From contig KK106983.1 in the NCBI GenBank assembly GCA_000611775.1, positions 5,213,818 to 5,277,817 of the forward strand: a DNA stretch of 64,000 nt, in the 5' to 3' direction. The stretch is from Umbilicaria muhlenbergii. Its lineage: Eukaryota; Ascomycota; Lecanoromycetes; Umbilicariales; Umbilicariaceae. Made by a program: the position numbers and the translations under genes. The notes beneath the pieces are model-generated. The model had not been told where the DNA came from. It was given only the letters and a program-made list of their open reading frames with translations, and did not search any database. Shown here in pieces: positions 10,220 through 22,658 of the stretch (the first letter of the stretch is position 1; the number at the start of each line of letters is the position of its first letter).

Positions 10220-11614
10220 ATGCATCTCTCCACAATGCCTGGCCAGCTGCTGGCGCTGACTGCCATCTTCGGGCTCTCGCTCGCGAAGCCATTGAGCGCT
10301 CAGGATGAGAAGGTCAAGAGAAGCGAGGACATCGTTGTTGCCCCCAAAGTGTTCATCATCGACATGGTAGGCTTGGTCATACTATCATTGTAGGGACCCT
10401 GCTTAGAGATTTCTACAGTTTCCTCCGGAAGGAGACATCTGGTACGGCATCCCAGAGTTCAACCTGTTGGAACACAACATTACTGTTCCTGGCCTATCGC
10501 CGCTGTACCCGGATGTTCATTGTACCAGCGATGGGCAGATTTGTCAGGTCATTACTGGGGAGAGCGGTGCGTACCCGAGATCCCCCAGTGGTTACCGTCT
10601 CTTCATGCTCTCGCTGACTTACAAACTCAGAAATCAACGCCGCCTGCACGATCACAGCCCTAACCTTTTCTCCGCTCTTCAATTTCACAAGCACTTACTT
10701 CCTCATCGCCGGCATTGCCGGCGTCAACCCAGAAGTCGCGACTCTCGGCAGCGTCACGTTCGCCCGCTACGCTGTGCAAGGTAAGTTGCCCATTCCCATT
10801 CCCCCCTCCAAACACAATCCCGAACCCAAGCCAACCCGAACCAGTGGCCCTCCAATACGAGTTCGACCCCCGCGAGATCCCCGCAAACTTCTCCACCGGC
10901 TACATCCCGCAAGGCAGCGTTGTCCCCTCCGAGTACCCGCAAAGCATCTACGGCACCGAAGTCTTCGAAGTCAACGACGCCCTGCGCCAACTCGCCATCG
11001 CCTTCGCCAGCACCGCCACCCTGAACGACTCCAGCGCCGCCGTCGCCTACCGCGCCAACTACGCCTCCACGGCCGCCTATGCCGCCGGCGCCGCGGGTCC
11101 CAGCGTCGTGGGCTGTGACGTCGCCACCTCGGATGTCTATTACAGCGGCTCCATCCTCTCAAACGTGTTCGAAAACACGACTAAGCTCTTCACCAACGGC
11201 AGCGGCGTCTACTGCACCACGGCGCAAGAAGACAACGCCACCCTCGAAGCCCTCCTCCGCGGCGCCCTCAAGAATCTGACCGACTTCAGCCGCATCATCG
11301 TCATGCGCACGGCGTCCGATTTCGACCGCCAATACATGGGCGAGGACGCGACGTACAACCTCCTCTATGCGGACCAAGGCGGCTTCGAGCCGGCGATCCA
11401 GAATATCTATTTGGCGGGGATTAAAGTCGTCGAGGGGATTTTGGACGGATGGGATTCCACGTTTGCGGCGGGGGTCAAGGCGACGAATTATGTGGGTGAT
11501 ATCTTTGGGACTTTGGGGGGGACGCCGGATTTTGGGCCGGGGAGCGTGTTTAATGATAATCCGGTAACGACGAAGAGGAGTATGGGGAAGAGGAATATGT
11601 TTTATAGACGGTGA
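10220..11614 (+). CDS. Purine nucleoside permease (NUP family)
   Basis: Four exons: 10220-10366, 10419-10566, 10631-10780 and 10845-11614 (introns 52, 64 and 64 nt), giving 404 aa. The junctions restore family blocks: FIIDM|FPPEGDIWYGIPEFNL, ITGES|EINAACTITAL and ARYAVQ|VALQYEFDPREIP. A 25-residue hydrophobic N-terminus ending near LSA fits a signal sequence. Other family features are YLVAG-like FLIAGIAGVNPEVATLG, PSVVGCDVATSDVYYSG and the C-terminal block around ADQGGFEPAIQNIYLAG. The family is typified by Candida NUP, which moves adenosine and guanosine. Its fold resembles nucleoside phosphorylases, so an extracellular or wall-associated role is also possible. The last 200 bp are strikingly G-rich, unlike the C-rich start of exon 4. 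Confidence 0.92.
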
Positions 11615-11791
11615 GTATTACGGGGGGGTTGTAGATACGTGCGCTTGCAGCGCGGGTCCGTAGTATTATCAAGCCTATACAAAAATGAAAGAGTCCGTGT
11701 CCCGCAACCTCCTGTTCTCCGATATCAGATTATGAGAGCTGGCGTCCTTTCCCCTCAATTCATAATACCATCCGTCGCAGACACCTCCACC

Positions 11792-13509
11792 TCAATCCAA
11801 CTCCTCAAACCTCCCCTCCTGCAGCGCCTGCGCAACCGGATTCTGCACATCCACCACCCCCGTCGCCTTCAACCGCTCGAACAGCACAAACAGCCTCTCC
11901 GCCTCCCTCTCCTTCTCCTCCTCCGTCATCTCCTCTTCCTCCACTTCGGGCTCCATATCCCTTCTCTGCCCCGTCACGGGATTTACCTCCTGTCCATCCA
12001 CCGTCGTCACTTTCGCCCCGAGATCCTCGCCCGGCAACGCCGCGTCCGGGACAGGGAAATCGTGCGTCATGAGGAAGCCGGACGCGAAGCCGTAGCCGAC
12101 GTTGCGGACGAAGGTGGTGGCGTCCCGGTCGGACAGCTCGAAGAGGAGTTGCGAGATTGTTTCGCGGAGGGTGGGGGCGGCGGGGGAGGTGGAGAGGCGG
12201 AGGAGGTGGGAGGCGAGGGTTGAGGAGCGGCCGAGGGCGAGGGAGCGTTCGGTGGGGGAGGGGAGGAGAAGGGTTTGCATGTGGGTTTTGACTTCGGTGG
12301 GGGCGCTGTCGAAGACTTTTCGGAGGAGGGAGACGAGTGGGGGGGTGGTTCGCTCGAGCTCTTCTTCTTGGCGGGTGGGGTGGCGGACGGTGTTGTCGAG
12401 GATGTGCATTAGGCGGTCTGTATTAGATTTGGGGTCGGATTCTGGGAAGAATGGGTTTGATGGGGGGTGGGTGGGGTCGTCCTCGTTGATAATGTCGAGG
12501 TTTAATAGGGCGTTGATAAGGTAGTTGACGGGAGGTTGCAGGGCGGGAGAGGGTAGTTCCAGGCGATGCAGGATTTTGAGGATGTGCGGAAGGGATGGTG
12601 TGAAGGACGGAGATTGGTGGGGATAGTATTGTGTTAGGTTGAAGAGGAGTTTGAGGCTTTCGGAGAGAGCGAGGGTAACTGGTTGAGAGGGAGAGTTTTC
12701 CTTGGGAGGCTTGGGGTCTGAGTAGAATTTGGAGTGGTGGGCTATGTTCTGCACAGGCATGAGTTGGGTTCTGCAGCAATTTGGATGGAATTGGCTTACT
12801 CTGTTTATACTCTCACTTAATTGATGATGTTCAAAGAGACTACCGAAATTGAGACTGGTGTCATAGGTCATGAGGAATAGAATCCTCGAAACCAAGAATT
12901 CGTCATCCCGATTATCATTCTGTAGGCTGCTTAGGGCTGGACCAGAAGCTCGTAAGGTCCCAGACAGACCCACCTTTAGCCTTTCTGCGGCCTTGTCAGC
13001 GAAACCCAGATCAACAAAGATCTGTCGAGTCTTCGGGTCAAGTAGGAACAGGTTGGCCAGACACCGGAGCGCATCTCGTGAAGCGATCGAGGGAGTGCTA
13101 TCAAAGCCATGTCGACTCAGAGTTCGAATGCCCTTAGCACCATAAGTGAATGCCGCAAGGGTCGTGCCCTAAGTAGCTCACCTCTTTCGTCAACAACGGG
13201 CCTGCGTCCTCGACTCTGCGTGTGAAAGGCTTGAGTTGTTCCAAGGTAGCGTTGCGCTCTGCTCCCAGGCTATGTTTAGCAAGACCCAGCGCATGTTAGT
13301 TTGTGGTGTCTTTCTTACCAGCTGGTGACAAGTTGTTCTCCTGTAGATCCAAGTCCAACACCTGTATCAACTTCGTAACTTCCTTCCCTTCCGCTATTCG
13401 TGACCTTGAATATCAGTTGGAAGTTCGCAGCGAAGGACTGGTTCGTACAAGACTGACACGTGCCGTTAGATATTGATGCCGTTGCTGACGTTTTCGCCGG
13501 GGCTGACAT
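11792..13509 (-). CDS. RIC8: RIC8/synembryn, Galpha chaperone and exchange factor
   Basis: Six exons on the minus strand: 13449-13509, 13319-13393, 13182-13258, 12974-13132, 12800-12919 and 11792-12748 (introns 49-60 nt), giving 482 aa. Junctions rebuild the armadillo-like core: ENNLSPAERNATLEQL, then LLTKE|GIRTLSRHGF, then AERLK|NDNRDDEFLVSR, then LSESINR|NIAHHSKFY. The C-terminal half has GYGFASGFL, the diagnostic VNPVTGQ and an acidic/Glu-rich stretch before GRFEELD. RIC8 folds and activates heterotrimeric G-protein alpha subunits and affects growth, conidiation and virulence in filamentous fungi. The first intron (donor GTACGA) and therefore the first 20 residues are the least certain part. 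It is divergent from RIF1. Confidence 0.92.
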
Positions 13510-14125
13510 GGTTCCGCTCGAATACGTGGCTCTCTAGCTGCGACTTGCAAAGCTTGGAAACGGCTCGAGCTTTCCAGCATCTCTTGGGGTGGTACTTGTT
13601 GAGCTCTCCGGGAAGTGAGCGAGGTTCCGTGAGGCGTCAGGCGTCAGGCATCAGGCATCAGGCGTCCCTGCTGTCTCGTCTGTTTTAGCGGCCAATGAAG
13701 CCTGCAGCATCAGTAAACGCACCTCGCTGGTGACGATGAGATTCGAAGACGAAAGACGTGCAGATTTACTCACACATCAAGTACAGTTCGAAGGATACAT
13801 GTACCAGCGTGAGAGTGTGGCAAAAGAAGAGCTCGTTGATACTATTTGATGTGTGATATGTGATATCGCCCCTCCGCTGATTGGGCCAAAGGCACTATAA
13901 ATCGCGTGCAAGGGTGTCTGGAGCGGTTTGAAAGTTAATCGCGTCCGGCGTCGGGCGTCTCGTGTGCTCGAACCCTTCTTTCTGCTTCTCCTACGGGGGC
14001 TGATGACCTCCCCAATTGCAATTCTCCTCCTGTGAAGAGCCTTGACACTCAATGCCCGTATACCAGAATCTGCGATGACCTGATGACTTGCTGCAACATT
14101 CACTGTTCCTCCTCGAGCTATAATC
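13510..14125. promoter_or_regulatory. Divergent promoter region, RIC8 and RIF1
   Basis: 616 bp between the two start codons. Contains the AGGCRTC array listed next. Related GGCGTC strings recur near 13941-13960. No coding feature is recognised. Confidence 0.5.
13632..13666. repeat. Five tandem heptamers AGGCRTC
   Basis: Perfect 7-bp periodicity over 35 bp (AGGCGTC, AGGCGTC, AGGCATC, AGGCATC, AGGCGTC) in the promoter between RIC8 and RIF1, about 120-160 bp from the RIC8 start. Confidence 0.9.
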
Positions 14126-17100
14126 ATGGTGGACGTCGCTCGGGTGCTGGCTACTTTACCTACCCGTCCACCAACTCCCCCAAAAGAATCCATCTTCAAC
14201 AAGACAAGCAAGCCCCTCAACGATGCCAGTCTCGTTACTGGCATAGCACACAGGGCGGCCCTTGATACACCTGACGAGTCTCCTTCCTCTTCCGCCGATT
14301 ACTTTACGAACATTTCCGACAAGACCTCGAAACGCGTGGGCTTCTCGCCATGGAACAAATACCACCAACCCCCGTCGAGCAGCAAAAAGATAGCCTCGCC
14401 TGACGGCTCCATCAAGCCACTACCGCCATCAAAAGAACTCAAGTCTCTGAAGTCAATTCTCAAACCCTACGATCGTCTTATGCCTACAGATCCGAGTGGA
14501 ACCATCCCCCACGCTCAAGCCGACAACTTTCCGGCAATGCTTGACTCCGTAACTCAGCAATTGGCTGGGATATCACGCAGCTCGAGGCTGGACGCATACA
14601 TGACCTTGATTGGGTGTCTCAAAGCCTATGACAACGTTCCGGACCCTCAAGCCATGGCTGATAAGATGGATCTGTTAGCACAATTTATACGTCGAGATGT
14701 TTGCGCTCAAGTGCTGGAGACTGGAATCGTGGACAGCACGTTGGCTACGCAAGCATTGAAGTTACTCACAATATTCCTCTGGACTCCGGATTTGGCCGAT
14801 TCTCTTCCGGACGACTTCCGTACTTTCATCGTGGAGAAGTCGATACTAACGCTAGAAGATCACGATATGCCGAAGATGATCGTTAATCACTACATGCATC
14901 TCTTGGCTACACAGAAGTTCCGATCGAAGACGATGACCAACGACCGAGTCAATCGTTTGCTGACAGCTCTTGACTTAGTAACGGACCACATCAAGGGCAA
15001 TGGTGTTATTGGGCAAAGGCTCATGATCTACCAACGCTTGCTTACACAGACAAGATCTCTTATGATAACCCGTGTCGGAGACTGGATCGACCATCTTTTT
15101 TCGGGCATGCTGAGCAGCATGAAAGATGTTCGCGCTCGCGCCATTGCGTTTGGAGTCGAGGCTGGCCTTGCTCTTGGTACTACACCTACAGTTTCACGAG
15201 CGGTGATGGATGTCTTCAACAGGGAGCCTCCTGATGGTAAGAAGTTCGCAGACTTTATCAGCAAACGTCTTAACTCCATGGTAAACACCAAAGAAGAAGG
15301 TACCCATGTTCCGCAAGTTTGGAGCGTCGTGGTTCTTTTTCTTCGCAGCCGGCGGCACCAACTCGAGCATTGGGAATATATGAAGACGTGGCTATTCATT
15401 ATACAGAGATGCTTCAATTCCAGTGATACACAGGTCAAATTCCAGGCCCACGTAGCTTGGAATCGACTCATCTTTGCCATCTGTCCAGATACCTCCACTA
15501 GTCCAGCTATGGTCACGACGCTTCGACAGCCTATAGTATCCCAACTCGAACGGAAGTCTAGTGACAGGCATGCGAAACAGACAAAACAGATCACGTATGC
15601 CAGCTACTGTACGCTTTTGTACTATGCTCTGCGTCCCTCAGCAACACACGCTCAGCTTGACTCTTTCTGGGACACCTATGTTTCACGAATACTTCCCAAC
15701 TGTTTTCTCAGTAACGAAGCCGACACCGAATATGCATGCCGGGTCCTGACTGCTTTGTTTGGGAACACGCAGCCCACTGTCTGGAATGAGAATAGGGCCA
15801 ACGAGAACGGACCCATCAAACCAGATGAACTACCTCGTCTAGACCCAAAGTGGACCAGGTTAAGAGCAGCAACTGTTCTCAAGGTATTCGAAATAATTCT
15901 CGGATCTGCAAGTTGGCAGAAAGACGATGGGAGAGAAGCCCGGGTAATGCAGGCTTGGTGCAGCTTTGTGAGAGCGATTGCGGACGCTGGCAACAAGGAG
16001 GTGAAGGTGTCAATGGAATCTATGAGTGCAATCGCTCATATTCTCCGAGTCATCAAGTGTTTTTGGGCCCAACGCCATACGCAGTCGGGACCTGATACGA
16101 TGCCAGACGTACCTGTCTACCTGCATAGAATTCGACTACTTGTCAACGCGGCAATGGACTGTGTGGGTCGTATACCTTTCACGGAAAAGCGATTGCTTCA
16201 GAGTTCCCAGGACTCCTTCGAAGCTGCAGAAACTCCTTCTAGCCGCTCGGTTCGGCACAATGGCGTCCTCCGATCTCCAGTCGTGTGCTTGGTAGACTTC
16301 TTGCGGTCTTCTACCGACGCAGGTTCCCAAGCCGTCAATGCTTACAGAGAAATCATTTCGGATCTGCTCCAGGCCTCGTTAGCCATAGCATCCTCACGCC
16401 GCTCTCAACTCAAGGCATTGCGAGAATGGATGCATCTGATCTCGCCTGATGATTCATCGTCTCTGCAGTCGAATATCGTTATTTGGGAATCGATCGCTGA
16501 ATGCGCAAGTGCATCGCTGACATCGGGCAGTATACTTGAAAACTCCGCTGAAAGTCCATCGCTCGTCGGTCACGAGTATAGAGACGTTGTAAAGGTCTTG
16601 GAAGTTGGTGTCAGACTGCAGTCCGAGGAGATTTCTTTAGCTTGGGAAAGCTTGCATCAAAATCTTCACCGCCAAGTGAAACACGAAAATGGGAATGGCG
16701 CAACTGTCCTCGCGGTCACAGAACCTCTTGCTGGAATGCTTCGTCTAGAGAAACTTGAACACGACAACAGTGGCCTTCTGCTGCCGTGCGCCGCGTCCGT
16801 AGTGGAACATGTGTTATGGCCAGAAAATCGACAGGTGGTCGAGCATGCCCGTAAACATCTATGGGGCCCAGCGCCCATGTCACACAAGTCTCTATCTTTC
16901 GATCCTTTCGATCACTTGTATACCTTGGTCGATCACGTCCTCATTGATACTTATACGAATTTCCCTTCCAGATCTCCAACTGCTATGACACGACTTGTCG
17001 CTGCTGTGGCTTCACTAGTCTCTTCATGCCCATTATCACTCAGAGCTATCCTTCTCAAGCGGATACAAAACGCGCTGGCGGTGTGGATTGAGGATGCATC

Positions 17101-19898
17101 TGGCTTGTTGTCGCCATCTAGTATCGGCAACCAGCAAGACCTATATCCAACGGTATGATCTCCTCGAACTTCTAAGAATTTTAGGCTTACAGTAGCAATT
17201 CAGGTGAAACAACTCTGGGCTGTCATTGTAATTGCAATCGATAGTCTTCCGGGGAAAGACAGCACACTGTTGCAACTTCTGGAGACCCTAATGGTGTCAA
17301 GCCTTCGGAGCCGCCACAAGAGCATCGTCAACGAGTCTATAGCATTGTGGAACCGTACATTCGGAGTTGCAGAACATCTAGAATACTCTGATCATTTGCG
17401 CGCTGCCTTGCTCCGGGTTAGATCAGTTACAGAAATCCTCGTCCCAGGCCTCTGGGAAGACGATGACATTGAGGTAGATTTTCCCTGAGTGGCCACATTT
17501 GATCATGATTGACACATGGCAGGTCGAATCCACGCCCTTCAATTTCATCGAATCACAGGAAAACGAACATGGGTCATTTCTGCCAAGGAATGGCAGTGAT
17601 GACGCCCAAAGGAACGTGACGCCACAAAAATTTACAGAAACCGTACCCAAGATATTGTCTCACGACACTCGTAGTACTCCCATATCGGCCGAGCGGAAAT
17701 CAGAAGCCAAGTCGACACCGACGCGACGTTTGCGACACAATGACTCCCAGATTCAGTTTGCCGCCATCGACTCCTCTCCCCTAGGGTCCGACGCTCTAGA
17801 CTCGCAGCTCCTTACCGATCGTCAGAAAGAGGTCATGGAACGCCAACGGGTCGAAGCGGCGGCCATATTTCCTGGTCTGGGATCTAGCCCGCGAGTAAGG
17901 ACTCGTGATTCAGAAGGCGCTCTTCCAAAATTGTTCCTGAGCGCCGATCGTCGCTCGTATGAGAACGTCGACGTGGATGAAACGGCATCACCGACTCTAC
18001 CACCAGTCGATGCTCTAATGAACGATTTCATACCGTCATCTCCCTCTTCCCGATCGAGTCAAAAGCGGTCAGATGCCAAAGCCAACGATATAAAGCCTCC
18101 TTCATCTCCACCTACCGCTCCGGTCCTGGCTGATGCCTTTTTGCTCGGTGGACCACCATCGTCGCCCCCGCGTATACACCAAGGCCATGAGGAACTACCG
18201 GCGCAAGGTGAATTGGCATGTAGGGTTGTGGCGGGGCCCCAGTACCACGACCGTGAAAAGCCAGCTATTGACCGCGAAATCCCAAATCCTACACCTGTAT
18301 CACCTCTCAGGGCCGAGCCAGATATGCCCTCATACGATCTTCAAGTTGCGGCTTCACCTCACGTAGAAAACTCTTGCGCAGCGGGTGAGCATGTCGCATC
18401 GGACCTCGACATCTTCGTAGACGCCCATTCGAGCCCTGTAGCGAGTAGTCCTACTTTTGCCGGGTTTCGCGAGGAGTCCCTTGAATGCTCTCAAATGCTA
18501 AGGCTACCTGAAAAACAAGAGACACTTAACACGGCTACACAAGATGGAGCAACGAGCAAAGAGCCCGATAGTCGAACAATGGATGCTGCGCTTCTACAGG
18601 ACAAGGACGATATGACCTCAACATATCAAGAAGATACCAGCAGAATCGATGATTCGTTCCCAGCTGCTTCGCCGCGGAGCTTTCCTGGGCAGGAAGAACA
18701 GACTTCAGTGCAACTAGTCGACGATCTGGAGAGAGCCTCCTCTCTGGTTGAACTACAAGGCGCAACAGCAATTGAAATGGAAATTCAAAGTCCACAAGCG
18801 AAGCAGAAGCGGAAGCGCGCTTTTGAGAGCCCAGCAGGTAGCCCGAAGAAGACAAAGGTGCGATCACCACGTAAGAGCGTCCAGGTTGTTATCGAACGAC
18901 GGGAGACTGCCTCAGCAGTAGAGGAGCTGCACGACTGCATTATAGTGGATACCAGTGCTGTGAAAGGCCGCCGGCATCCGCTTTCGCAAGAGATAAAGCC
19001 GGAGCAATCGCCTGCATCAGCATTCGCTACTGAATCCCTGACGTCCACACCCAGACCACAAGCTAAGCCGGCTCGGCGTGGGAGGCCTCCAATAAGGGGT
19101 TCTGTAACAAGTCAAGAGGATCAGCCAAGAACATCTAGGAAGCGAAAAGCATTACACAGCAGTTCACCAGCAGCAGGATCAGTAGGGAACATGGACGATC
19201 AGACAGTTCAACCAGCGACCAAGAAGCGAAGATCAACAAGACTTAGTCAGGCGTCCGCAGCTAGCCAAGAAGTTCACAACCCTGTTACTTCACAGGAGCT
19301 TGATCGGGATGTCTATGGTTCGGTGAACAGATCCACCAAGCCAGTCAGCTTAGGGGGCAATGAGGTCGATGGCGGCGATAATGAGGATGGGATCATGTTG
19401 GCGGAAGAAGCTGATACGGATTTCCTTGGCCGAACTCCAGAGGCGGTCAGTGAACGCTCCGTGTCAATGTGTGAGTCGCCAGTGGAGGAACCAAGCAACG
19501 CAGGCGGTAGAGACGAGACGACTGCTGCAGATGCAGGTGCTGATGCACACTCAAATGCTCCGCCCGTCATAGAGAACCCTCATCAGCATCAGGAAGACGA
19601 AATCAGTGAACGTCCAGAATGGCCGGCAGGGGAGGAATCGGATATGCAGGCGACGCCAAGCGCAGCTGCCTACGACATGTCATACAAGGCGATCGAGGCA
19701 ACGGTAGAGGCAGCAGAAGCACAAGGAAAAGCGCAGATGACGACAGTTCAGCAGGGAGAAGACATCCTCATGGGGCTCAAGCAGATGTTGCGGGATATTC
19801 AGCATGTTACACTGGGGCAAGCTGAAGAGAGGGAGATCGGCAAGGCGTTGTTTGAGTTGGGAAACGGTGTGTACGAAGCAGGGCGTCGGAGGAGCTGA
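14126..19898 (+). CDS. RIF1: RIF1-like telomere/replication-timing protein
   Basis: Three exons: 14126-17152, 17204-17473 and 17523-19898 (introns 51 and 49 nt), giving 1890 aa. The N-terminal tail holds an RVxF motif (RVGF, residues 70-73, followed directly by SPW) and a SILK motif (110-113); these are the PP1-docking motifs of Rif1. Residues of about 140-1100 form the long alpha-helical HEAT-type Rif1 N-terminal domain. The rest is Ser/Pro-rich, disordered and basic (SPKKTKVRSPRK, KKRRSTRLSQ), with a short helical C-terminus (ILMGLKQMLRDIQHVTLGQA). Rif1 brings PP1 to origins and telomeres to oppose DDK, sets late replication timing and limits telomere elongation. Length fits fungal Rif1 (about 1400-1900 aa). 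Confidence 0.88.
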
Positions 19899-20572
19899 GT
19901 TTCAGATGCATCAAAGGTGCTGTATGTTTGTCTTCTAGATGGGAGATGGGCCAACCAAAGGACGATATGGCATGCTGCTGGGGTTTCAGCGCACTGGCAG
20001 CCAAGCAGCCTCATGTAAAGCGGTCAACGGATGGGTTTTGGCTGTGCATTAGGCTCACATTCTCGAGCTCATGTAAGATCAGATGGGTTCGGGATTCGCA
20101 TTGCAGTGCACTACGGCGGAGGTGGTGTGCAGTCCTCCCTTGATCACGAAGCAGGAGCGATGGGCTGTAATGTGTGCGCGGTGGGACATGTGAGCACCTC
20201 TTGACGCACAAGTACGTCAGCGCTGTAAGGCAAGGCAAGGCAAGGCATCAAACCCAAGGACATGTAACGTAGGGCGGTGGGGCCACCCCCTGCGCGCGAG
20301 CCGTGTTTCAAGCTAAGGTGCTGCATCATCGCTAACAGCCCACCTCTCTGCTCTCGAGCTCGGTAAAGACGAAAGCATGGGAATTTACTTCAAAAGCCAT
20401 GTAATTCGTACTCTGCTCCCCCGCCTCCTCCTCCCCTTCTCGTCCCCTACCTCCTGATTCGTGTGATCCTTTACTGTCAAGACTCGTCTTTGCGACCTTT
20501 CCAGATATACCCATCCTCCCATCTACTCCTACCCAACCTATTTACCCATTTCTATCCTAATCAACAAGCATT
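19899..20572. other. Intergenic, tandem genes
   Basis: Contains the RIF1 3' end and the mutarotase promoter. A short AGGCA microsatellite (four units, about 20228-20248) is the only repeat seen. Pyrimidine-rich stretches precede the mutarotase start, as is common in fungal promoters. Confidence 0.5.
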
Positions 20573-21787
20573 ATGGTCGAAAGAGCACACAAACCAAGCA
20601 ACATTCCCGTCTCACCGCAAACTTCCTCTCCGCAAGCCACGATATCGAATGAAAATGGCCGTGTGACTGCTACCCTACCATCTGGCGAGTTCGTCGAAGT
20701 CCTCCTTCACGGCGCTACTATCATCTCGTGGAAAACTGCCAAAGGCGAAGAGAATCTCTTCGTCAGCTCAAAGGCTCGTCTCGATGGATCAAAGGCTGTC
20801 CGAGGCGGCATTCCCATAGTCTTTCCTGTAAGTGCCCCCGGCCTTCAGTACATGATCGAAACCCCGCGCTTCTAATTGCCTTGCATTGCATTGACGAGGT
20901 ACTCCACTAACATCATCCACTCCAGGTTTTTGGCCCACCACCGAAAAACCACGCTACGTCTGAATTGCCCCAGCATGGCCTTGCCCGCACCTCACATTGG
21001 GAGTACCTTGGCAAAACATCCTCTGAATTCTCCACGGATGCCACCAGCGGCGGCGACTCTTCGGTCAAACTCGATTTCGGCCTGTCGCCGGAGATGGTCG
21101 AGGCGGACTTAAAGGACCACTGGCCCGAGAACTTTGGGCTTACGTATTCGGTCACCCTAAGTACTGAAGGCCTTGAAACAAGTTTACAGGTTTCAAACGT
21201 GGGGAGGAAGACTTGGGAGTTCCAGGTACTACTGCATACATACCTCAGAGTTGATGTGAGATGACCCCGATTCCCTTCGGCTCGTTTATGGCGGGCATCA
21301 AAAGATTGATGCCCTGCTCGATCAAGGAAGCTAATGAACATTTTGCTTTCCGTCACAGAACATCTCGAATGTCGTTATTCAAGGCTTAGAAGCTACACCC
21401 TTCACGGACAAAGTCGCCTTGGCCGAGCAACAAGCAGCTATGAAGCACCATTGGAAACCGAGCAAAGACCCGGCTGTTCCAGAACGCACCAAACCCAGTA
21501 TGGACGTTCTTACCATTAACTCCGAGACCGACCGTGTCTACCACACTGCACAGGACGGACCCATCAGGGTGCTCGTCAAGGAGTCTCCAAGGTTTGAAGT
21601 TGTCAGGGATATTTTGGGAGACGTAGTGGTATGGAACCCTTGGGAGAAGAAGGCTGCGGGGATGAATGATATGGGAGAGGGCGAGTGGAGAAAATTCGTG
21701 TGTGTAGAGGCAGGAAGTGTATCCTCGTGGACGAAACTGGACTCGGGAGAGACGTGGGAAGGGGGCCAGAGAATCAGGGCACTGTAA
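20573..21787 (+). CDS. Glucose-6-phosphate 1-epimerase (hexose-6-phosphate mutarotase)
   Basis: Three exons: 20573-20827, 20926-21255 and 21359-21787 (introns 98 and 103 nt), giving 337 aa. All junctions are phase 0 and rebuild IPIVFP|VFGPPPKNHATSELPQHG and TYLRVD|NISNVVIQGLE. The GARGG-like VRGGIPIVFPVFGP block, the catalytic His in LPQHGLAR and the late VVWNPWEKKAAGMNDM block identify the YMR099C family. Members interconvert the alpha and beta anomers of hexose 6-phosphates in the cytosol, feeding glycolysis and the pentose phosphate pathway. There is no signal peptide, so a cytosolic location is likely. The length is close to the usual 300-330 aa. Confidence 0.92.
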
Positions 21788-21949
21788 GGGAAGGGCACAA
21801 CTGGAGGGTCTAGTGGCGGGGCTGGCAATGCATCAAGACCGACTCTGTTCATGACTGACGATTCGACGAATGCATTGGGAGGCCTGAAGAAAGAGATCTG
21901 GAGAGATATTTTCGGTTATCTACCCCATGTCTTAGATACCTTGATTATA

Positions 21950-22276
21950 CTACAGGGTCTTAGGGAAAAGCTTTGAGCATGGCATAAAGTGGAATACCTG
22001 AGGCGAAGATTGAAGAAAACGTATACCACACCGTGATCCGATGCATACTACTTCAGTGGGTTTCTTTGTTCTATTATGAAGGAGATAAGATGGAGTATAA
22101 GCAGTAGCGTTATGTTGACGGCGTAAAGACACCTGTGACAAATCTACCAACGCTGTACCCTGTGCTAGGGCATCACTTCGAAGCGATGCGTTGACCTTCC
22201 GCAACAGCGGTACAACGGAAGGCGATAGTGTCGAAGACCAATTATCCAAGCTTTTAAGGTCCTTGGACTCCGCCAT
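21950..22276 (-). pseudogene. Possible gene fragment, unrecognised
   Basis: A 108-codon frame starting at an ATG (22274-22276). Its first 48 residues look protein-like (ending ALVDLSQ) and are helical and well composed. The rest (from VSLRRQHN) reads like intron or non-coding sequence. A GTGTCT donor follows the DLSQ codons, and no convincing continuation exists before the mutarotase gene. The start vaguely recalls the N-terminus of PLP-dependent aminotransferase-like proteins, but I cannot establish this. It could be a 5' remnant of a lost gene, or chance. Confidence 0.2.
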
Positions 22277-22658
22277 TTACACGACCATGACGTCGAAACC
22301 GTGTCCTTCACGTTTGAACGTGGAGGGGCGCCTCACAATGACACCTGCCATGCCTGGCTAGTTCATGGCTTTCAGAGATAAGTGCGGAAAACACGGCTCA
22401 TATTACAAAGAGATCTACGGATAGTGGTAAAGACTACTTTTCGAGATGGATCCTTCTTCTAAAAGCACCTTTGCTTCTGCTAAGAATTATCCATTTAATC
22501 ACTTACTTGATATCATTGGTGTTTCTATACTTCTTGCCTGAGGTACCGAGTACACACTGTCAGAGCATTTTTCAAAACACTGTTGCCAGCCCTACCATCG
22601 CCTAGATACCCCGCCACCCCGCAATCCTTCTCCAGAGCTGCCCAAAGCGCAACATTTG
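22277..22658. other. Upstream region of the MFS transporter
   Basis: Nothing recognisable apart from the expected promoter of the + strand transporter. No repeats are seen. Confidence 0.4.

Noticed and set aside
13777-14244. 155-codon minus-strand frame across the RIC8-RIF1 promoter
   Set aside because: It overlaps the RIF1 start and has no recognisable composition or family; judged a chance frame.
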